A DNA stretch of 64,000 bases from Campylobacterales bacterium (GCA_016938735.1 JAFGUB010000007.1:30801-94800); one strand, 5' to 3'; counted from the stretch's first letter, positions 8,339-18,044 are shown. A program made the numbers and translations. The notes: a model not told the origin generated them from the sequence alone.

Positions 8339-10231
8339 TTAGAGCGCCTTGGCCATAATGCGGTTGAGTTTGGTGATGAACTCAGGGGTGTCGTCTAGCT
8401 CCATACCGGCAAAGAGCTTGGCCTGATCGAGCAGGACGCTTGCAGCGTCTTCGATAAGGTTCATGTCGGCGGAGTCGTTGAGCTTTTTGATGAGCTCATG
8501 GTTGGGGTTGATCTGCAGGATCGGCTTGAGTTTGGGCATCTCTTTGGCTTGACCGAACTGCTTCATCATCTTGGCCATCATGTATTCGTGATCGTCTTGA
8601 TCCTCTTTGATCGCAACCGGCGAGTCGGTGAGGTGGGCGGTGGTCTCTACCTTTTTGATCTTCTCGCCCAGCGCGTTTTGGAGTGCGCCGATGAGCCCTT
8701 CAAAGGCTTTGGACTGCTCTTCGACCGCTTTTTTCTCCTCTTCGCTCTCTTCAAATTTGGCGTCGTTGACGTTGACGAATTTGTACTCTTTGTACTCGTG
8801 TACCATCGGAAAGACGATGGTGTCGATCTCTTCGTTGAGGATCAGTACATCCAGCCCTTTGGCTTTGAAGCGCTCCAGTGAGGGCGAGCTTTTGAGCATG
8901 GAGAGGCTCATGTTGCCGGCGATGAAATAGATCTCTTTTTTCTCCTCATCGACATTTTTGATGAAGGTTTCGATATCGGTCTTTTCGCCGGAGTTGAGGC
9001 TGTTAAACGCCAAGAGCTCCAAAATCTTTTCGCGGTTGCCGTAGTCGCTGTAAAGTCCCTCTTTAAGCACGTTGCCGAACTCTTTGTAGAACTTCTCATA
9101 GGTGTCGCGCTCTTTCTCTTTCATCTTGGCCAGTTCGCCGAGCACCTTTTTGACCGAGGCGTTTTTGATCTTGCTCATCACGGGGTTGCTTTGCAAAATC
9201 TCGCGGCTGACGTTGAGCGGCAGGTCTTTGGAGTCGATGACGCCGCGCAAAAAGCGTAGGTAGGTAGGCATCAGCTCTTTTTCATCATCGGTGATAAAGA
9301 CGCGGTTGATGTAGAGCTTGATCCCGCTTTGATAATCGACGCGGTAGAGATCCATGGGCGCTTTGCTTGGGATATAAAAGAGGGTGGTGTACTCGATGGC
9401 TCCTTCGGCTTTGTTGTGAAACCATGTGAGCGGCTCGCTGGAGTCATGCGCGATGGAGGAGTAGAAATCTTTGTACTCCTCATCTTTGATTTCGCTCTTT
9501 GAGAGCGTCCAAAGGGCAGAAGCTTTGTTGATCTGCTCATTTTTCATCTCGGTGCTTGAAGGTTTGGTCTCGTTGCCCTCATCGTCATGCTCAGCGGCGA
9601 TGTAGTGCTCTTTGTCCATAAAGATAGGGAAGGGGATGTGGTTGGAGTACTTTTTGACGATGCCTGAGAGGCGGTAGAAGTCCAAAAACTCGCTCTCATC
9701 TTCCTTTACATGTAAGACGATCTGCGTTCCGTGCGCCTCTTTGGTCGCCTCGCTGATCTCGTATTCGCCGTTGCCTTCGCTTTCCCAAGTGTAGGCTTTT
9801 GCTTCGAGCGCTTTTTTGGAGGTGACGGTGATCTTGTCGGCGATCATAAAGGCGGAGTAGAAGCCCACGCCGAACTGTCCGATCAGCTTAGAGTCGGCTT
9901 TTTGATCGCCGGTGAGTTTTTCTAGGAAGGCTTTGGTGCCCGATTTGGCAATCGTGCCGAGGTTGGCGACGAGGTCTTCATCGTTCATCCCGATACCGCT
10001 GTCGCTGATGGTGAGGGTTTTGGCCTCTTTATCAAAAGCGATGTCGATGCGGGGATTGAAGCTAAGGCCTTTGTAGGCGTCGTCGGTGAGGGTGAGCAGA
10101 TTGAGTTTATCCAGAGCGTCAGAGGCGTTGGAGACAAGTTCGCGCAGGAAAATCTCTTTGTTGGAGTAGAGCGAGTGGATCATCAAGTGCAGGAGTTGAT
10201 TGACTTCGGTCTGAAATTGATGTTTGGCCAT
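8339..10231 (-). CDS. htpG: Molecular chaperone HtpG (Hsp90)
   Basis: ATP-dependent cytosolic chaperone of the Hsp90 family; 630 residues, the normal bacterial length. The GHKL ATP site is visible as LVSNASDALDKL, SDSGIGM and GQFGVGFYSAFM, and the middle domain has the conserved LPLNVSREILQ. The C-terminal dimerisation region is present to residue 630. It is monocistronic: an own promoter lies upstream (10268-10276) and the downstream Tsx-like gene is 65 bases away with a TTACATGTAA copy in the gap. A second copy at 9706 lies inside the gene and encodes Leu-His-Val. Confidence 0.98.
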   Translation of the reverse strand: MAKHQFQTEVNQLLHLMIHSLYSNKEIFLRELVSNASDALDKLNLLTLTDDAYKGLSFNPRIDIAFDKEAKTLTISDSGIGMNDEDLVANLGTIAKSGTKAFLEKLTGDQKADSKLIGQFGVGFYSAFMIADKITVTSKKALEAKAYTWESEGNGEYEISEATKEAHGTQIVLHVKEDESEFLDFYRLSGIVKKYSNHIPFPIFMDKEHYIAAEHDDEGNETKPSSTEMKNEQINKASALWTLSKSEIKDEEYKDFYSSIAHDSSEPLTWFHNKAEGAIEYTTLFYIPSKAPMDLYRVDYQSGIKLYINRVFITDDEKELMPTYLRFLRGVIDSKDLPLNVSREILQSNPVMSKIKNASVKKVLGELAKMKEKERDTYEKFYKEFGNVLKEGLYSDYGNREKILELLAFNSLNSGEKTDIETFIKNVDEEKKEIYFIAGNMSLSMLKSSPSLERFKAKGLDVLILNEEIDTIVFPMVHEYKEYKFVNVNDAKFEESEEEKKAVEEQSKAFEGLIGALQNALGEKIKKVETTAHLTDSPVAIKEDQDDHEYMMAKMMKQFGQAKEMPKLKPILQINPNHELIKKLNDSADMNLIEDAASVLLDQAKLFAGMELDDTPEFITKLNRIMAKAL

Positions 10232-10267
10232 AGGGTTGAATCCTTCTAGTCTGAATTTGTGGCGTGG

Positions 10268-10276
10268 ATTGTAGCA
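10268..10276 (-). promoter_or_regulatory. Extended -10 promoter of htpG
   Basis: On the minus strand TGCTACAAT, an extended -10 (TGN-TACAAT), lies 37 bases before the htpG start and follows a T-rich run, the usual sigma-70 promoter layout in Campylobacterota. No CIRCE-type inverted repeat is evident in this gap. Confidence 0.5.
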
Positions 10277-10373
10277 AAAAAAGTTAATGTATGCAAGTTA
10301 AATCAATAAAGTTTAGTCTGTCTATATCATACTATATGCATACTCATTGTCATGGATGATCTATTCGTGATTG

Positions 10374-10382
10374 TGGTACAAT
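10374..10382 (+). promoter_or_regulatory. Extended -10 promoter of the PAS/chemoreceptor pair
   Basis: TGGTACAAT on the plus strand is an extended -10 about 42 bases before the GTG start of the PAS protein. The AT-rich stretch upstream (about 10280-10345) also serves the divergent htpG. No clear -35 at standard spacing. Confidence 0.4.
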
Positions 10383-10424
10383 ATTTGCATCTAAAATTAA
10401 AAAATCTAATCTTAAAGGGTTGAC

Positions 10425-10925
10425 GTGAGTCCACAAAGTAGGGAACAGGAGTTCTTTTTTCCGAATGATCGGTTGCTTGTCAGCAAAACCGATACACGAG
10501 GGATCACCACCTATGCCAATGAAGCCTTCATTGCCATTGCCGGCTACAGTGAAGAGGAGCTGATCGGTAAGCCGCACAATCTGGTGCGCCACCCCGATAT
10601 GCCTAAAGTGATCTTCAAAATGCTCTGGGGTTATCTTAATGCGGGCAGCGAGATCAACGCTTACGTCAAAAACCGTACCAAAAGCGGCGGTTACTATTGG
10701 GTATTGGCCAATGTTACCCCTTCGCGCGACGTTAGCGGCAAAACGATCGGCTTTCACTCGGCCAGACGCAACCCCTCTAAAGAGGCGCTAGAGGTGATCA
10801 AACCGCTCTATGCGCAGTTGCTTGACGCAGAGCGAAGCGGCGGCTTGACGCAGAGCGAAACGGTGTTAGAACGCATATTGAATGATAAAGGAGTGAGCTA
10901 TGAAGAGTTTGTCCTCTCTTTCTAA
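10425..10925 (+). CDS. PAS-domain energy-taxis protein (CetB/Aer-like)
   Basis: A 166-residue soluble protein made of one PAS domain of the Aer type (residues about 10-120). The hallmarks [24 protein letters not shown], split here by family variation, and [20 protein letters not shown] are seen; the latter is typical of the FAD-binding Aer/CetB PAS. A C-terminal helix follows. The GTG start at 10425 follows AAAGGG; no nearby ATG fits. It overlaps the chemoreceptor gene by 26 bases. In Campylobacter jejuni, CetB (PAS) and CetA (signalling domain) form a two-protein redox sensor, and this pair has the same division of labour. Confidence 0.82.
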   Translation: MSPQSREQEFFFPNDRLLVSKTDTRGITTYANEAFIAIAGYSEEELIGKPHNLVRHPDMPKVIFKMLWGYLNAGSEINAYVKNRTKSGGYYWVLANVTPSRDVSGKTIGFHSARRNPSKEALEVIKPLYAQLLDAERSGGLTQSETVLERILNDKGVSYEEFVLSF

Positions 10926-12330
10926 GGTGCATTACGCCAATTATGCACACATAGGCGTGGTCTCTTTAGGACTGATTGTCTCCTTGCTCTTTTTCGAGTT
11001 TCACTGGGTGACGCTGCTCTTTAATTTGATGAACATTTTGATTGCCCTCTATGCATTTGCACACATTCGCATCACCGAATCGAGCATCGCGGAGTCGGCA
11101 CGAATGGTCTCTTGTGCGACGAAGGGCAATCTTGAAACCCGATTCACGTTTGTCAAAGGCGGCGGCGAGCTGGAGCGGCTAGGCCATGATCTAAACAACT
11201 TTTTTGACGAGATCGAAAGCTTCATCCGCGACATCAACACCTCAATCGAATATGCCAGCAAAGACAAATATTTCCGGCGCGTCAGCACGGTGGGCATCAA
11301 CCCCACCTTCGCCAACACCGGCAAGCTGATCAACCGCAGCATCGATGCGATGGAGGCGGAGAGCAAGAGCAAAGCGCAGGAGCTCTTTGTCTCCGAGCTT
11401 GAGAAGACCGGAAAAAATCTGACCGAAAACTTCAAGATCATTCAGCAGCAGTTACTTGAAAACAACGACGCGCTGCAGTCTCTGGCCAAGCAGTCGCGCG
11501 AAAGCGCGGAGCTCTCACACTCCAACACGACGGTCGTAGGTACCATGAGCGACAACGCCCAGCGCCTAAGCGAGATCGTCTCGACGAACAACGAAGCGGT
11601 CGATGCGCTGACGCAGCGCTCAAGCGAGATCACTTCGGTGGTGGGACTCATCAAAGATATTGCCGATCAGACCAATCTGCTCGCCCTCAACGCAGCCATC
11701 GAAGCGGCGCGCGCCGGAGAGCACGGGCGCGGCTTTGCCGTGGTTGCCGACGAGGTACGCAAACTGGCCGAGAAGACCCAAAAAGCGACGCAGGAGATCG
11801 CCATCTCCGTGCAAACCCTGCAACAAGAGAGCATGGGTATTTCCGAAAACTCGGGTGCACTCTATGAGATCGCCGAGCAGACGAGAGAGAGTGTGGAGGC
11901 ATTGGAGGTGACCATTGAGAAGTTTAACGCCACCTCAGACTCGGTGATGCGCTCGAGCGACAATATGCAAAACCGCAATCTGGTCGTTTTGGCTAAGATC
12001 GATCATATCCTGCTTAAAGCCGATGTGCTTGAGTCGATCGAACGCTTTGAGCACAAGAGCATTCCCGATCACACGACATGTAACTTCGGTCGATGGTACA
12101 CTCAGATGGAGCAGGGCTCTTTTGGACGGCTGCAAAGCTTCAAAGCCCTTGAAGCGCCGCACCGCAAGTTTCATGAGTTGCTTAAAGAGGCGCTTTCCTA
12201 TTTGGGTCAAGAGGATGTTCTGCGCCATAAAGAGCAGATTAAAAAAGATTTTGTGTCGGCTGAAGTACAGACCGCGCTACTCTTTGAAACGATGGATAAG
12301 ATGCTGCTCGAGCACCGCAACCGTCAATAA
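10900..12330 (+). CDS. Methyl-accepting chemotaxis protein with C-terminal CZB domain
   Basis: A 476-residue chemoreceptor with two N-terminal hydrophobic segments (about residues 15-55), almost no periplasmic domain, a HAMP-like linker, and an MCP signalling domain whose hairpin tip reads [25 protein letters not shown] in family terms. The C-terminus is a chemoreceptor zinc-binding (CZB) domain with the 3His/1Cys pattern: His in KIDHILLK, Cys in CNFGRWY and the two His in PHRKFHE. CZB domains bind zinc and can sense hypochlorous acid or zinc in other bacteria. Lacking its own sensor, it probably works with the overlapping PAS protein. The ATG follows AGGAG and lies inside the preceding gene; its end overlaps truA by seven bases. 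Confidence 0.88.
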   Translation: MKSLSSLSKVHYANYAHIGVVSLGLIVSLLFFEFHWVTLLFNLMNILIALYAFAHIRITESSIAESARMVSCATKGNLETRFTFVKGGGELERLGHDLNNFFDEIESFIRDINTSIEYASKDKYFRRVSTVGINPTFANTGKLINRSIDAMEAESKSKAQELFVSELEKTGKNLTENFKIIQQQLLENNDALQSLAKQSRESAELSHSNTTVVGTMSDNAQRLSEIVSTNNEAVDALTQRSSEITSVVGLIKDIADQTNLLALNAAIEAARAGEHGRGFAVVADEVRKLAEKTQKATQEIAISVQTLQQESMGISENSGALYEIAEQTRESVEALEVTIEKFNATSDSVMRSSDNMQNRNLVVLAKIDHILLKADVLESIERFEHKSIPDHTTCNFGRWYTQMEQGSFGRLQSFKALEAPHRKFHELLKEALSYLGQEDVLRHKEQIKKDFVSAEVQTALLFETMDKMLLEHRNRQ

Positions 12331-13049
12331 CCGATACGACACAGATAGAGTCCCTGCGCCGGTGCGAGGGCTCTTGAGTAAACCTGCTTACATGTAAGCT
12401 GTTCTTGCAGCATCTGCGGGGTGAGTAAGCCTTCGCTGATCTGCAGTAAAAACCCCACCATCAACCGAATCTGCGATCGTAAAAATCCGTTTCCTTCAAA
12501 GAGCAATACGTGATAGCCCTTGTGGCGGTAGCAGCGCGTTTGGTAGATGCGGCGCAGCGCACTTTGGGTATCGCTGCCGGTTTTCATAAAGTGGGTGAAG
12601 TCGTGCTCCCCTTCAAACAAGCGCATTGCGTCACGCACGCTTTGCGGATCGAACGTGGGCACGAAGGTGACAAAACGCGCCTCAAAGGGGTTTGGCGTTT
12701 GGGTGGAGATAACATAGCGATAGGTACGTCTGCGTGCGCCGTAACGGGCGTGAAAATTCTCATCGACCCTGTCGATACGCCTTACATGTAAGGCAGAGGG
12801 GAGATGGTGGTTAAGCAGGGCACGCAGTCTGCCAAGATCGCTCCAAAACGGCGGCAGAGTTAGATGCACGACCTGTCTTGTGGCGTGGACGTCGCGGTCG
12901 GTGCGCCCTGAGGCAACCGGGGATTCATGGATGCCCAGATTGCGCAGCGTGCGCTCCAGTGTGCCCATCACCGTCTGCGCCGTGGTGGTCTGCACCTGAG
13001 AGCCCATAAAAGCGGAGCCGTCATATGCCAGGATGAGCTTGACTTTCAA
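12324..13049 (-). CDS. truA: tRNA pseudouridine(38-40) synthase
   Basis: Isomerises uridines 38-40 in the tRNA anticodon arm. The 241-residue protein carries the catalytic Asp in [16 protein letters not shown] (the family's GRTD motif) and the C-terminal [18 protein letters not shown]. It is the last gene of a minus-strand series with lptF, pilD, uppS, coaBC and glmU, and its start overlaps the lptF stop (ATGA). Two perfect TTACATGTAA copies occur in this one short gene (12388, 12782); the second is embedded in the 16-bp palindrome GCCTTACATGTAAGGC. Confidence 0.96.
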   Translation of the reverse strand: MKVKLILAYDGSAFMGSQVQTTTAQTVMGTLERTLRNLGIHESPVASGRTDRDVHATRQVVHLTLPPFWSDLGRLRALLNHHLPSALHVRRIDRVDENFHARYGARRRTYRYVISTQTPNPFEARFVTFVPTFDPQSVRDAMRLFEGEHDFTHFMKTGSDTQSALRRIYQTRCYRHKGYHVLLFEGNGFLRSQIRLMVGFLLQISEGLLTPQMLQEQLTCKQVYSRALAPAQGLYLCRIGY

Positions 13050-14065
13050 AAACGCACCGCCACTTTTGTGCGGTAGAGCCAGTAGCTAAAGAGTAAGAAA
13101 AGCCCCAGAACCACCGGAACGGTGTAAAAGCGCAGCAGATTCTGCAGGCCCAAAACAGCGGTGTAGTAGAGCAAAATCGCCACAAAGAGCGAGAGGTAGA
13201 GGTGCCCTTTTTGGTGGCGTTCATGCACGATGCCCACCGCGCCGATAAAGTAGAGGCTGATGATCGGAAAGAGCGCCAGCAAGATGTCGGTGATGAACAT
13301 CTTGATCTTGCGTTCGCGCCGTTCGGGATCGAGCCAGAAGTTGATCGGGGTGTGGTAGGTGCGCAGGTCTGTGGTGAGCAGGTTGTTGATGGCGGCCTCT
13401 TTGAAGTTCATCTGTGAGAGCTTCTCGTCGGTGTAGGCGAAGCCTTTGCCCTCTTCAAGCTTCAGCGTCAGCACGCCGCCCTGATTTTGCACGGTCGCTT
13501 TTTGCGCCCCTACGAGCAGCTCTTCGCCCTCTTTTTTATGAAACAGAAAAACGTCGCCGTAGCTTTGATCCTTGTTGGCTTTACCGATGTAGAGCAGCCA
13601 GTCGCCAAAGGCGTGGCCGAACTCCGAAGCCGATAGGTTGAACTTCGCCTCCGACTGCTTGAGGCGCAAAAAGTTGGTCGATAGCGTGGTGGCGTGGGGG
13701 AACATCACAAAAAAATCAAAGACCAGTAGAAGGCTCAGCAGCAGCGCGGGTGTACGCAGCGTGCGCAGCACGAAGCGCGGCGTGATACCGAGGCTAAAGA
13801 TGGCGATCATCTCATTATCGCTTGAGAGCCGATGCAGCGCAAGGGCGGCGGCGATGAGAAAGGTGACGGGCAGGGTGTAAAAAAGCAGCTCCGGCAGGAT
13901 AAAGAGATAGAGCATCCCCATCTCGCCTAAACTCACCTGAATCACCGCCGTGTAGGTGGCGAGTTTGATGAGAAAGATCACCGACGCAATGGCAAAGAGC
14001 GGAATGAAGATCGAAAAAAAGAGGATCGTAAAGTGCGAGAGGATGTAACCGCGCAGTCTATCCAT
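13046..14065 (-). CDS. lptF: LPS export permease, LptF/LptG family
   Basis: Inner-membrane subunit of the lipopolysaccharide transport ABC complex, belonging to the YjgP/YjgQ family. The 339-residue protein has the expected topology: membrane helices near the N-terminus (about residues 8-30, 45-75, 95-115), a periplasmic jellyroll-like middle (about 120-250) and three C-terminal helices (about 260-335). ATG at 14065 opens with MDRLRGYILSHF, the family-type start, and overlaps the prepilin-peptidase stop; earlier in-frame codons lie inside that gene. It could be LptF or LptG; Campylobacterota carry one of each at separate loci. Confidence 0.82.
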   Translation of the reverse strand: MDRLRGYILSHFTILFFSIFIPLFAIASVIFLIKLATYTAVIQVSLGEMGMLYLFILPELLFYTLPVTFLIAAALALHRLSSDNEMIAIFSLGITPRFVLRTLRTPALLLSLLLVFDFFVMFPHATTLSTNFLRLKQSEAKFNLSASEFGHAFGDWLLYIGKANKDQSYGDVFLFHKKEGEELLVGAQKATVQNQGGVLTLKLEEGKGFAYTDEKLSQMNFKEAAINNLLTTDLRTYHTPINFWLDPERRERKIKMFITDILLALFPIISLYFIGAVGIVHERHQKGHLYLSLFVAILLYYTAVLGLQNLLRFYTVPVVLGLFLLFSYWLYRTKVAVRF

Positions 14066-14810
14066 AGAGGCTGTCCAGATAGGCGGCGATGGGGGTGTCG
14101 AAGATAAAGACGATCCAAGTAGCAAGCGCTAAAAAGGGGATAAAGGGGAGCTGCTGGCTCTCTTCATCTCCCTCCTGGCGCAAAATCAACATCGCCGGAA
14201 GGGCGAGCAGTGCAGAGAGAAAGATCGCCGCGAGGGCCAGTTGGCCGCCCAGCAGCGCCCCCATCGTCGCGGCAATCATGATGTCGGCCTCGCCCATCGC
14301 CTCTTTTTTGATGGCGTAGGAGAGATAGAAACGCAAAAGCGTAAAGCCTCCGGCAAAGAGCAGCGCCAGCGTGGCGTGCTCGAGCAGCATCGGCCATGAA
14401 AAGGCGCTGATGACGGCTAGGGTGAGGGCGGAGAGATTGAGCGAATCGGGCACCATCTTGTAGTAAAAATCGATCACCGACAGGGCGAGCAGCAGGATAA
14501 AGACCAGCGCAATGCCCAGTGTCGGCCATGCAATCCCGAGCTTTAAAAAGGTTGCTACAAAAATCAGGCCGCTGAGCAGCTCTACGATGGGGTACTGCGC
14601 CGAGATGCGTGCGCCGCAAAAGGCGCATGTTCCGCGCAAAAAGAGCCACGAAAAGAGCGGGATGTTGTGCCAGGGTTTTAGCTTGGCGTTACATGTAACG
14701 CAGTGCGAAGCGGGAAAGGCGACGTTCTCCTCTTTAGGGATACGCACGATCAGTACGTTGGCAAACGATCCGATCATCGTTCCGAGTATAAAAATCAGTA
14801 GCCATTCCAT
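14058..14810 (-). CDS. pilD: Prepilin peptidase (A24 family)
   Basis: Membrane aspartyl protease that cleaves and usually N-methylates type IV prepilins or pseudopilins. The 250-residue protein begins with GSFANVLIVRIP, followed by a cytoplasmic loop with two Cys pairs (CVTC and CAFC), then membrane helices carrying the catalytic Asp in VIDFYYKMVPD and the second Asp in GEADIMIAA (the GxGD motif in the form GEAD). The loop Cys of CVTC is encoded across a TTACATGTAA copy (14689). The gene lies between uppS and lptF in a housekeeping series; no pilin gene is seen in the window. Confidence 0.92.
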   Translation of the reverse strand: MEWLLIFILGTMIGSFANVLIVRIPKEENVAFPASHCVTCNAKLKPWHNIPLFSWLFLRGTCAFCGARISAQYPIVELLSGLIFVATFLKLGIAWPTLGIALVFILLLALSVIDFYYKMVPDSLNLSALTLAVISAFSWPMLLEHATLALLFAGGFTLLRFYLSYAIKKEAMGEADIMIAATMGALLGGQLALAAIFLSALLALPAMLILRQEGDEESQQLPFIPFLALATWIVFIFDTPIAAYLDSLYG

Positions 14811-14812
14811 CC

Positions 14813-15487
14813 CTAGAGCCCTCCAAAGCGGCGTTCGACGCGCTCAAACGTCGTGAGGATGGATTGTAGCTCATCGGTGCTAAAGTCCGGCCAAAGTGTG
14901 GGGGTAAAAAAGAGTTCGGCGTAGGCGGCTTGCAGCAGCATAAAGTTTGATAGCCGCTGATCGCCGCCGGTGCGAATCAGCAGATCGACCTCCATGCTCA
15001 CATCGAGTGCACGGAGCAGATGCGCTTCGTCGATGGGGTCTGCTTGCGCGATCATGCGACGAATCGCGCGGACGATCTCGTCGCGGCTGCCGTAGTTGAG
15101 CGCGAGTGACTGTGTGAGCCCCTTACATGTAAGGGTAGCCTCTTCGACTTCACGAATGGTGCGCTGCAATGGATCGCTAAAGCGTGAAAGGTCGCCGATC
15201 GCTTCGAAACGGACATCGTTTGCCAGATAGACGTCGCGCTCATTTTTGAGCCAGCGTTCGAGCAGTTTCATCAAAAATTCGACTTCGAGTTTGGGGCGTT
15301 TCCAGTTTTCGGTGCTAAAAGCGTAGAGGGTGAGCCGCTCGATGCGGGAATGGTTGGCGCAAAAGGTGGTGATGTCGCGCACGGTCTCCGCGCCGCGCTC
15401 ATGCCCTTTGACGCGTGCCAGACCGCGGCTCTGTGCCCAGCGTCCGTTGCCGTCCATAATGATGGCGAGGTGGCGGGGGATATTCAT
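14813..15487 (-). CDS. uppS: Undecaprenyl diphosphate synthase
   Basis: Cis-prenyltransferase making the C55 lipid carrier for peptidoglycan and LPS O-antigen. The family start HLAIIMDGNGRWAQSRGL contains the catalytic Asp, and the LALNYGSRDEIVRA and LIRTGGDQRLSNFMLLQ motifs are present. The length of 224 residues is slightly short but normal for Campylobacterota. Its start overlaps the coaBC stop (ATGA) and its stop is two bases from pilD. A TTACATGTAA copy (15123) encodes Thr-Cys-Lys in a variable loop. Confidence 0.97.
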   Translation of the reverse strand: MNIPRHLAIIMDGNGRWAQSRGLARVKGHERGAETVRDITTFCANHSRIERLTLYAFSTENWKRPKLEVEFLMKLLERWLKNERDVYLANDVRFEAIGDLSRFSDPLQRTIREVEEATLTCKGLTQSLALNYGSRDEIVRAIRRMIAQADPIDEAHLLRALDVSMEVDLLIRTGGDQRLSNFMLLQAAYAELFFTPTLWPDFSTDELQSILTTFERVERRFGGL

Positions 15488-16755
15488 GCTTCGAGGTTTT
15501 TGGCCGCGTCGAGCAGACGCAGTGCGAGGGTGAGTTTGTCGGCTTTGGGCAGAATCTGCGTGCCCTCAGAGGTGATGAAATCGATCTGGTGAATCTCAGT
15601 GCCAAAGCTATCCGAGCTTTCAAGCAGATTCAAACAGACCGCATCGGCCCCTTTGGCGCTCAGCAGTGCCGTGGCGTTTTGGTGGGCGTGCGCGGCGTCC
15701 ATTTCGGCTTTAAAGGCGACGGTGGTGATCCCTTCTTTGTTTAGCTCACTCAGCACATCGATGTTTTGCTCCAGCTCCAGCGTCCATGAGCTGCCCAAAT
15801 CGCTCTTTTTGAGCTTGCCGTGTTGGGGAAAGCGGGGGACATAGTCGCTCACGGCTGCCGCCATAAAGAGGTAGGGGCGTTTTTGAATCAAACCGATCTG
15901 CTCTTGGTGCATCAGAGAGGGTTTGGAGAGTTTGCCTTTTTTGGCGATGCGGATTGAGTCGTTAAGATACTCAAGCATCTCTTGTGTATCGTGCACGTCG
16001 ATGGTGTGGATAGGGGGCAAAGCGGTTTCGCGGCGTGTGGCGATCAGGTTCACATCAGCGCCGCGCAGGTAGAGCGCCGTGGCAAGCGCGGAGGCCATTT
16101 TACCGCTGGAGAAGTTGCTTAAGTAGCGTACGTCGTCGATCTTTTCAACCGTACCGCCGCCCGTGACGATCACGCGGCGATCGTGCCAAAAGGGCTCTTG
16201 CAGCAGGACGCGCGCGGTAGCGTAAAAAATCTGTATCGGCTCTGCGAGCGCCCCGTCTCCGACACTTTGGCACGCCAACTCTTTGCTCTGCGTCGCAATC
16301 AGCTCAAACCCCGCGAGGCTCAGCATCTTCAGCGAGCCTTGGGTGATGGGGTTGTGCAGCATCTGGGTATTGGCGGCGGGGGCGATGAGTTTGGCTCCTG
16401 CGAAGGCCAGAGCACTTTGGGTGAGGAGGTTGTCGGCCAGACCGTTGGCCAGCTTGTTGATCGTATGCGCCGAGGCGGGGGCGATGAGCAGTACATCCGC
16501 CCAGTGGGCAAGGCCGATGTGGTTGTGATCACTCGCCCACGACTCGCCCCCTTCAATCAGCACTGCGTTGCGGCTGAGCGCTTCAAGCGTGAGCGGTGTG
16601 ATGAACTTTTGCGCCGCGTCGCTCATCACCACGCGCACCTCTGCACCCGCTTTGATGAAGAGGCGCAGGATTTCGGCGCTTTTATAGGCGGAGATGGAGC
16701 CGCTTACCCCTAGAGCGACCTTTTTGCCGCGCAGCAAATCAGAGGGGATGTTCAC
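15484..16755 (-). CDS. coaBC: Bifunctional phosphopantothenoylcysteine decarboxylase/synthetase
   Basis: Two consecutive steps of coenzyme A synthesis. The N-terminal flavoprotein (CoaC) half begins with KKVALGVSGSISAYKSAEI and contains the active-site His in the HIGLAHWAD region and the PASAHTINKLANGLADNL motif. The C-terminal CoaB half begins near residue 195 with VIVTGGGTVEKIDDVRYLSNFSSGKM. The length of 423 residues is typical. It overlaps both neighbours (glmU stop and uppS start) by four bases each. In the C-terminal half an insert around KGKLSKPSLMHQEQIGLIQKR is also seen in Campylobacter homologues, as far as I recall. Confidence 0.96.
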   Translation of the reverse strand: MNIPSDLLRGKKVALGVSGSISAYKSAEILRLFIKAGAEVRVVMSDAAQKFITPLTLEALSRNAVLIEGGESWASDHNHIGLAHWADVLLIAPASAHTINKLANGLADNLLTQSALAFAGAKLIAPAANTQMLHNPITQGSLKMLSLAGFELIATQSKELACQSVGDGALAEPIQIFYATARVLLQEPFWHDRRVIVTGGGTVEKIDDVRYLSNFSSGKMASALATALYLRGADVNLIATRRETALPPIHTIDVHDTQEMLEYLNDSIRIAKKGKLSKPSLMHQEQIGLIQKRPYLFMAAAVSDYVPRFPQHGKLKKSDLGSSWTLELEQNIDVLSELNKEGITTVAFKAEMDAAHAHQNATALLSAKGADAVCLNLLESSDSFGTEIHQIDFITSEGTQILPKADKLTLALRLLDAAKNLEA

Positions 16756-18044
16756 GCTTTAGTTCCGAAAAATTTATAAAAAAAGCCCGAAACCGTGCTC
16801 ATTTTGGTACGGCTGATCGCCAATGCGCCTTGCTCCACGTCGCGCGTGACCGTTGTTCCTGCCGCGACGATGACGTCGTCGGCAATAACACAGGGCGCGA
16901 CGATCTGAGTATCACTGCCGATAAAGACATTTTTGCCGATGCGGGTCTCATACTTCTTTTTGCCGTCATAGTTACATGTAATGGTACCCGCGCCGATGTT
17001 GCTCCCCTCATCGATAGTTGCGTCGCCGAGGTAGCTTAGATGGCCCGCCTTTACCCCCGTAAGACGGGCATTTTTGGTCTCGACGAAGTTGCCCACATGG
17101 GTGCGCTCAAGGTGGCTTTTGGGCCGCAGATGCGCCATCGGGCCGCAATCGGAGTCGATCATGACACTCTCTTCGACGACGCTGTGCGCCTTGATGGCAG
17201 AGCGCACGATACGGCTTTTGCCGGTGATGCGCACGCCGTTTTCGACCACGCATTCGCCCTCAAATACCACGTCGCTTTCGATGTAGATGCTCTGGGGCAG
17301 CTGCATAATGACGCCCGCTTCCATCCAAGAGCGCTTCAGGCGCTCTTGGTGGATCGTTTCGGCGCGTGAGAGGTCGAACTTGGAGTTGACCCCCTTGAAG
17401 TGCTCCTCATCCACCAAAAGCGGCTCTACATGGACGCCATCACGCCGCGCCAGAGCGATCACGTCGGTGAGATAGTACTCTTTTTGGGCGTTGGCGTTGC
17501 TGAGCATGGGGATGTAGCGCTTGAGTACCTCGCGGGAAAAAGAGTAAACCCCTGCATTGACGGCGTTTACATGTAACTCTTCGCTTGTGGCATCTTTTTG
17601 CTCCACGATGCGTTCGACGCCCTCCGCGCCGATGATGACGCGACCATAGCCGTCAGGATTGTCAAGCTTGAAAATCGACATCACAATCGGCGTTTGCGTG
17701 TTTAAGAAACCCTCAAGCGCTTGCGGAGTAATGAGCGGCATATCGCCGTTGAGCACCAAGACGCGCTCATATTTGGGCTGAATACCCATCATGGCTCCGC
17801 CGGTGCCGGGGAAGTTGTCGGTGTCCTGTTCGACAAACCTTACCCCTGTAAACTCCGCCATCGCGGCGCGTACGCGCTCTTTTTGGTGGGCGATGACGAT
17901 GATGACGTCGTCGCTGAGCGCCAGGGCACTTTGGGTGATGTGGTGCAGCATGGGACGACCGCTGATAGAGTGGAGCACCTTGGCGGTGTCGGATTTCATA
18001 CGGCTGCCTTTACCGGCGGCGAGAATAACGATGGAGAGGGACAT
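16752..18044 (-). CDS. glmU: Bifunctional N-acetylglucosamine-1-phosphate uridyltransferase / glucosamine-1-phosphate acetyltransferase
   Basis: Makes UDP-GlcNAc for peptidoglycan and LPS. The uridyltransferase domain starts with LSIVILAAGKGSRMKS; the C-terminal left-handed beta helix shows hexapeptide repeats and the acetyltransferase active-site His in MAHLRPKSHLERTHVGNFVE. GAGTITCNYDGKKK is the conserved acetyl-CoA-side motif; its Thr-Cys-Asn is encoded through a TTACATGTAA copy (16972), showing that the repeat is accommodated in an invariant protein segment by codon choice. A second copy is at 17567. The length of 430 residues is normal for the phylum. It is first in the series leading to truA. 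Confidence 0.97.
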   Translation of the reverse strand: MSLSIVILAAGKGSRMKSDTAKVLHSISGRPMLHHITQSALALSDDVIIVIAHQKERVRAAMAEFTGVRFVEQDTDNFPGTGGAMMGIQPKYERVLVLNGDMPLITPQALEGFLNTQTPIVMSIFKLDNPDGYGRVIIGAEGVERIVEQKDATSEELHVNAVNAGVYSFSREVLKRYIPMLSNANAQKEYYLTDVIALARRDGVHVEPLLVDEEHFKGVNSKFDLSRAETIHQERLKRSWMEAGVIMQLPQSIYIESDVVFEGECVVENGVRITGKSRIVRSAIKAHSVVEESVMIDSDCGPMAHLRPKSHLERTHVGNFVETKNARLTGVKAGHLSYLGDATIDEGSNIGAGTITCNYDGKKKYETRIGKNVFIGSDTQIVAPCVIADDVIVAAGTTVTRDVEQGALAISRTKMSTVSGFFYKFFGTKA

